The translations under genes were made by a program, and so were the position numbers. Below the pieces are notes generated by a model. It was not told the origin of the DNA. It did no database searches and saw only the letters and a program-made list of their open reading frames with translations. This document shows positions 60,820-64,000 of a stretch of DNA of 64,000 bases, one piece after another; positions within the stretch are counted from its first letter, which is position 1; each line of letters opens with the position of its first letter. Location of the stretch: assembly GCF_000420385.1 (NCBI RefSeq), contig NZ_ATUV01000002.1, positions 248,001 to 312,000 on the forward strand. The letters are read 5' to 3'. This DNA is from Hippea alviniae EP5-r (lineage in GTDB: Bacteria > Campylobacterota_A > Desulfurellia > Desulfurellales > Hippeaceae).

Positions 60820-62946
60820 ATGGTTTTCGTTCAGAAGACTATAAACGGTAAACCTTTCAAGATAGAGACGGGTTGGTATGCAAAGCAGGCTGACGGTGCC
60901 TGTGTTGTAAGACTTGGCGACACGATGGTGCTTGCCACTGCTGTCTCTTCAAAAGAGCCACCAAAGGAGTTTTTGGACTTTTTGCCTTTGACGGTTAATT
61001 ATCAGGAGAGATTCTATGCTGCGGGTAAGATTCCGGGTGGTTTTGTAAAGAGAGAAGGTAAGCCAACCAATCACGAGACGCTTGTGTCTCGTTTGATAGA
61101 TAGATCCATAAGGCCTTTATTTCCCAAAGACTATAAACAAGAGATTCAGGTTATCGTTACAACTATAAGTGCAGATGGAGAGAACGACCCAGCTGTTTTG
61201 GGTATAACGGCAGCATCGTGTGCTTTATGCTTGAGTGATATACCGTTTTTTGGCCCTGTTGCTGGCGTTAGGGTAAGTAAGATAAACGGTAGACTTGATG
61301 TGTTCTCTTCAATGAAAGAGCTGGATGAGTCGAAGCTCAATCTGATACTTGCAGGCACAAAAGAAGCCATAAACATGATAGAAGCGGGTGCTGTAGAGTT
61401 AAGCGAAGATGAGATGGTTGAAGCTATAATGTTTGGAAAAGAGCACTTAAATGCCCTGCTTGAAGCTCAAGAAGAGATTATCTCAAAGGCTGCAAAACCA
61501 AAGAGAGAATATGTGCCGATAGATGTTTCTGAAAATATAGTGAATAAGATAGAAGAGCTGGCTTCTGATGAGCTTACGGAAGCTGTTAACATAAAGGAGA
61601 AAAAGAAGAGAAACTCAACGATAGAAGCGATTTTCAACAAGGTTAAAGAGAAGATAGTTGATGAGTTTGAAGACGAAGAGTATATAGAAGAGAAGACGGC
61701 GGCTGCATTTGAAGATGTTGTTAAAAATATAGTAAGAGCCAAGATAATAAATACAGGTGTAAGGATAGATGGCAGACAGCTTGATGAGATAAGACCTATC
61801 ACCTGTGAAGTGGGTGTTCTGCCGAGAGCCCATGGTTCTGCTGTATTTACGCGGGGTGAGACTCAGGCACTTGTTGCAACCACTCTTGGTTCAAGGGAAG
61901 ATGCCCAGATTATAGATGATGTCTCAGAAGAGGGATACGAAAGATTTATGCTGCATTACAACTTCTTACCATTCTCAACGGGTGAAGTAAGAAGATTAGG
62001 TCCGCCGGGCAGAAGAGAGATAGGGCATGGCAATCTTGCAAAAAGGGCTGTTGAGCCGATGTTGCCAACCGAAGAGGAGTTTCCTTATGCTATAAGAGTG
62101 GTCTCTGACATACTTGAGTCAAATGGCTCAAGCTCAATGGCAACGGTTTGCGGTGCAACACTCTCTTTGATGGATGCTGGTGTACCTATAAAGAAACCGG
62201 TAAGCGGCGTTGCAATGGGCCTTATAAAGTATGAAGGTGGTTATGCAATTTTGACTGATATACTGGGTGATGAAGACCATTACGGCGATATGGACTTCAA
62301 GGTTGCAGGCACGAAAGATGGTATAACAGCTCTTCAGATGGATATAAAGATAACGGGTGTTGATGCAAACCTTCTCAAAGAAGCGCTTGAAAGGGCAAGA
62401 AAAGCAAGACTGTTTATACTTGACAAGATGCTTGCCGTTTTGCCTTCACCAAGGCCGTCAATCTCCAAATATGCACCACAGATTAGAAGCTTAACTATAA
62501 ATCCAGAGAAGATAAAGGATTTGATAGGGCCTGGTGGAAAGACGATTAAATCGATTATAGATAAGACGAATGTTAAAATAGATATCAATCCAGACGGTAA
62601 AATAAATGTGTTTGGAACACTTGAGTCAGACCTTGATGGTGCTGTTGAGCTTATTAGGGAAGTTACAGCAAGCCTAAAAGAAGGCGATGTGATAGAAGGC
62701 GTTGTAACGCGTATAGAGAAGTATGGAGCATTTGTAAAGATTTTACCCAACAAGGAAGGTTTACTGCACATCTCCCAGATTTCAAACGACAGGATAACCA
62801 ACATAGCCGATGTTTTGCACATAGGCGATAAGGTAAAAGTCAAGGTTATGAACATCGATGAGTTCGGTAGAGTGGCTTTAAGCAGAAAAGTCCTTCTTAA
62901 CAACACTTCAACAAGTCCATCCAATGAAGATAAAAAGGATAGCTAA
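60820..62946 (+). CDS. pnp: Polyribonucleotide nucleotidyltransferase (PNPase)
   Basis: It is a phosphorolytic 3'-5' exoribonuclease and RNA polymerising enzyme, a trimer in the degradosome. Order: first RNase PH domain, an alpha-helical linker, and the second RNase PH domain with TRGETQALVATTLG near residue 345 and the FSTGEVRRLGPPGRREIGHG block near residue 390. A KH domain follows (about 560-620, PEKIKDLIGPGGKTI), then an S1 domain (about 625-695). Length 708 is normal. The M16 peptidase gene starts inside its end by 23 bases. Confidence 0.98.
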   Translation: MVFVQKTINGKPFKIETGWYAKQADGACVVRLGDTMVLATAVSSKEPPKEFLDFLPLTVNYQERFYAAGKIPGGFVKREGKPTNHETLVSRLIDRSIRPLFPKDYKQEIQVIVTTISADGENDPAVLGITAASCALCLSDIPFFGPVAGVRVSKINGRLDVFSSMKELDESKLNLILAGTKEAINMIEAGAVELSEDEMVEAIMFGKEHLNALLEAQEEIISKAAKPKREYVPIDVSENIVNKIEELASDELTEAVNIKEKKKRNSTIEAIFNKVKEKIVDEFEDEEYIEEKTAAAFEDVVKNIVRAKIINTGVRIDGRQLDEIRPITCEVGVLPRAHGSAVFTRGETQALVATTLGSREDAQIIDDVSEEGYERFMLHYNFLPFSTGEVRRLGPPGRREIGHGNLAKRAVEPMLPTEEEFPYAIRVVSDILESNGSSSMATVCGATLSLMDAGVPIKKPVSGVAMGLIKYEGGYAILTDILGDEDHYGDMDFKVAGTKDGITALQMDIKITGVDANLLKEALERARKARLFILDKMLAVLPSPRPSISKYAPQIRSLTINPEKIKDLIGPGGKTIKSIIDKTNVKIDINPDGKINVFGTLESDLDGAVELIREVTASLKEGDVIEGVVTRIEKYGAFVKILPNKEGLLHISQISNDRITNIADVLHIGDKVKVKVMNIDEFGRVALSRKVLLNNTSTSPSNEDKKDS

Positions 62947-64000
62947 GGATACAAAGAGCGTTTCCGTGGGTATCTTTGTGCCCACAGGAAGCGCCTTTGA
63001 AACAGAAGAAGAGCAGGGTTTAGCCCATTTTATTGAACATATGCTCTTTAAGGGCACAAAAAATAGAACATACAAAGAGATAGCCGCAGATATAGACAAG
63101 ATTGGCGGCGTTATAAATGCCTTCACTTCGGCTGAATATACAGGCTTTTACATAAAGGTTTTGAGAGATTATTTAGAAGAAGGCTTTGATGTGTTGGCTG
63201 ATCTGATAAAGAATTCACTTATTGATGAGAAGGAGCTTGAAAAAGAGAAGGGTGTAATTATTGAAGAGATAAACATGGTTGAAGACAATCCAGATGAAGC
63301 CGTTTACGAAGCGTTTACAAAAAACGCTATTGAAGGCAGTTATGGAAAGCCGATTCTTGGCAGCAAAGAGAAGGTCTCTTCATATACAAGGGACGATTTG
63401 CTCAATTTCTTGGGCAAGTTTTACAATCCGGATAAGATTATTGTCTCTGCTGTAGGTGGTGGTGTTGAAGGGTTTGATTTTAACTTAGAAGGTGATTTTT
63501 TCTTTGATGAGTATAGACAAGATTATTCATTTGAGCCCACTTTTAAATTTAAGCCGGGTATAGATGTTATTAGACGGGATATATTTCAGACGAATGTGGT
63601 TATGGGATGCGAGCTGTTTGATGTGTATGATGAGAGAAAATATGCAGCTTACATATTGAACGATAGCTTTGGCGGGATGATGAGCTCTCGTCTGTTTCAA
63701 TCTATAAGGGAAGATAAGTCGCTCTGCTATAGTATTTACTCATCCATAAGGCTTTATAAAAAAGGCGGGATGTTTGTTGTCTCTGCTGCAACATCAAACG
63801 AAAAGGCTCAAAAGCTTTTAGATGCTGTGAAGAGTGAGCTTTTGAAGTTAAAAAAGCAAGGTTTAACAAAACAAGAGCTTGAAGATGCAAAAACGCATTC
63901 GCTCGGCTCTTATGCATTGGGACTTGAATCTAACTATTCTGTAATGGTCAAGCAGGCTGTTGATACGATACTGTATGGCGATTACATTGATGAGAAGATT
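62924..64000 (+). CDS. M16 family zinc peptidase (pitrilysin/processing-peptidase type), 3' truncated
   Basis: The frame is open from ATG 62924 to the right edge (359 codons), so the C-terminus lies outside. The inverted zinc motif is HFIEH near residue 31, with the downstream Glu in KGVIIEEINM near residue 107. The second-domain block SSRLFQSIREDKSLCYSI near residue 250 is typical of the about 400-residue processing-peptidase-like members (YmxG/PqqL type). There is no signal peptide. Coupled to pnp by overlap; pnp next to an M16 gene is common in bacteria. Confidence 0.93.
   Translation, partial: MKIKRIAKDTKSVSVGIFVPTGSAFETEEEQGLAHFIEHMLFKGTKNRTYKEIAADIDKIGGVINAFTSAEYTGFYIKVLRDYLEEGFDVLADLIKNSLIDEKELEKEKGVIIEEINMVEDNPDEAVYEAFTKNAIEGSYGKPILGSKEKVSSYTRDDLLNFLGKFYNPDKIIVSAVGGGVEGFDFNLEGDFFFDEYRQDYSFEPTFKFKPGIDVIRRDIFQTNVVMGCELFDVYDERKYAAYILNDSFGGMMSSRLFQSIREDKSLCYSIYSSIRLYKKGGMFVVSAATSNEKAQKLLDAVKSELLKLKKQGLTKQELEDAKTHSLGSYALGLESNYSVMVKQAVDTILYGDYIDEKI

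Overview
The window is a densely packed, AT-rich bacterial chromosome segment. Most junctions inside operons overlap by 1 to 40 bases, and I see no tRNA, rRNA, insertion sequence, prophage or CRISPR array. The owner looks Gram-negative: it has an AMIN-domain amidase, a SurA-like chaperone, FtsE-FtsX-EnvC and a GyrB with the large Gram-negative insert. It also carries RNase J, a YhaM-like nuclease, split transketolase, a thioferritin-type Dps-like protein, and the gene order polyprenyl synthase-hemA-hemC known from Campylobacterota. My best inference is a thermophilic anaerobe of the Desulfurellales (Hippea-like). This rests on gene content only.

Layout. 1-7.6 kb (+): origin-type block dnaN(partial)-recF-gyrB-gyrA, then a polyprenyl diphosphate synthase. 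7.6-12.4 kb (+): hemA-hemC-hemD and a two-subunit transketolase. 12.4-13.8 kb (+): a DNA methyltransferase and restriction endonuclease pair set inside the housekeeping run. 13.8-19.3 kb (+): ftsE-ftsX-envC-ctpA-divergent polysaccharide deacetylase-tsaD. 19.4-20.5 kb (-): a lone amidase. 20.5-30.9 kb (+): ruvX-mltG-miaB-bifunctional nuclease-dGTPase-pmbA-guaA-pgpH-ybeY-cysE. 30.9-40.8 kb (-): surA-like, rqcP-like, pdxA, rsmA, rnj, ftsK, lysC, accA, pheA. 40.9-46.3 kb (+): yhaM-like, tmk, holB, ricT, metG and an unknown gene. 46.3-50.8 kb (-): complete livKHMGF importer. 51.2-54.0 kb (+): a serine palmitoyltransferase-like enzyme, a GNAT-fold protein, a broken DUF4160 gene and DUF2442. 54.0-56.6 kb (-): proline catabolism as two separate enzymes. 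56.7-60.4 kb (-): unknown gene, holA, pyrG and thioferritin. 60.5-64.0 kb (+): rpsO-pnp and a truncated M16 peptidase.

Systems. The cell-envelope genes form a septal peptidoglycan-splitting set, but FtsE has lost most ATPase motifs and EnvC has a catalytically degenerate LytM domain. The Liv importer and the proline enzymes suggest use of amino acids, and their promoters look alike. The most exciting candidate is the pair at 51.2-53.5 kb. An alpha-oxoamine synthase closest to serine palmitoyltransferases is translationally coupled to a GNAT-like protein. This resembles the first two steps of bacterial ceramide synthesis and would imply sphingolipids in a lineage where they are not generally expected. 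Other points worth a second look are an R-M pair with predicted CCGG-core specificity, a decayed DUF4160/DUF2442 pair, a probable leaderless amidase transcript, a Met at the quinolone-contact position of GyrA and a compositional switch between dnaN and gyrB.
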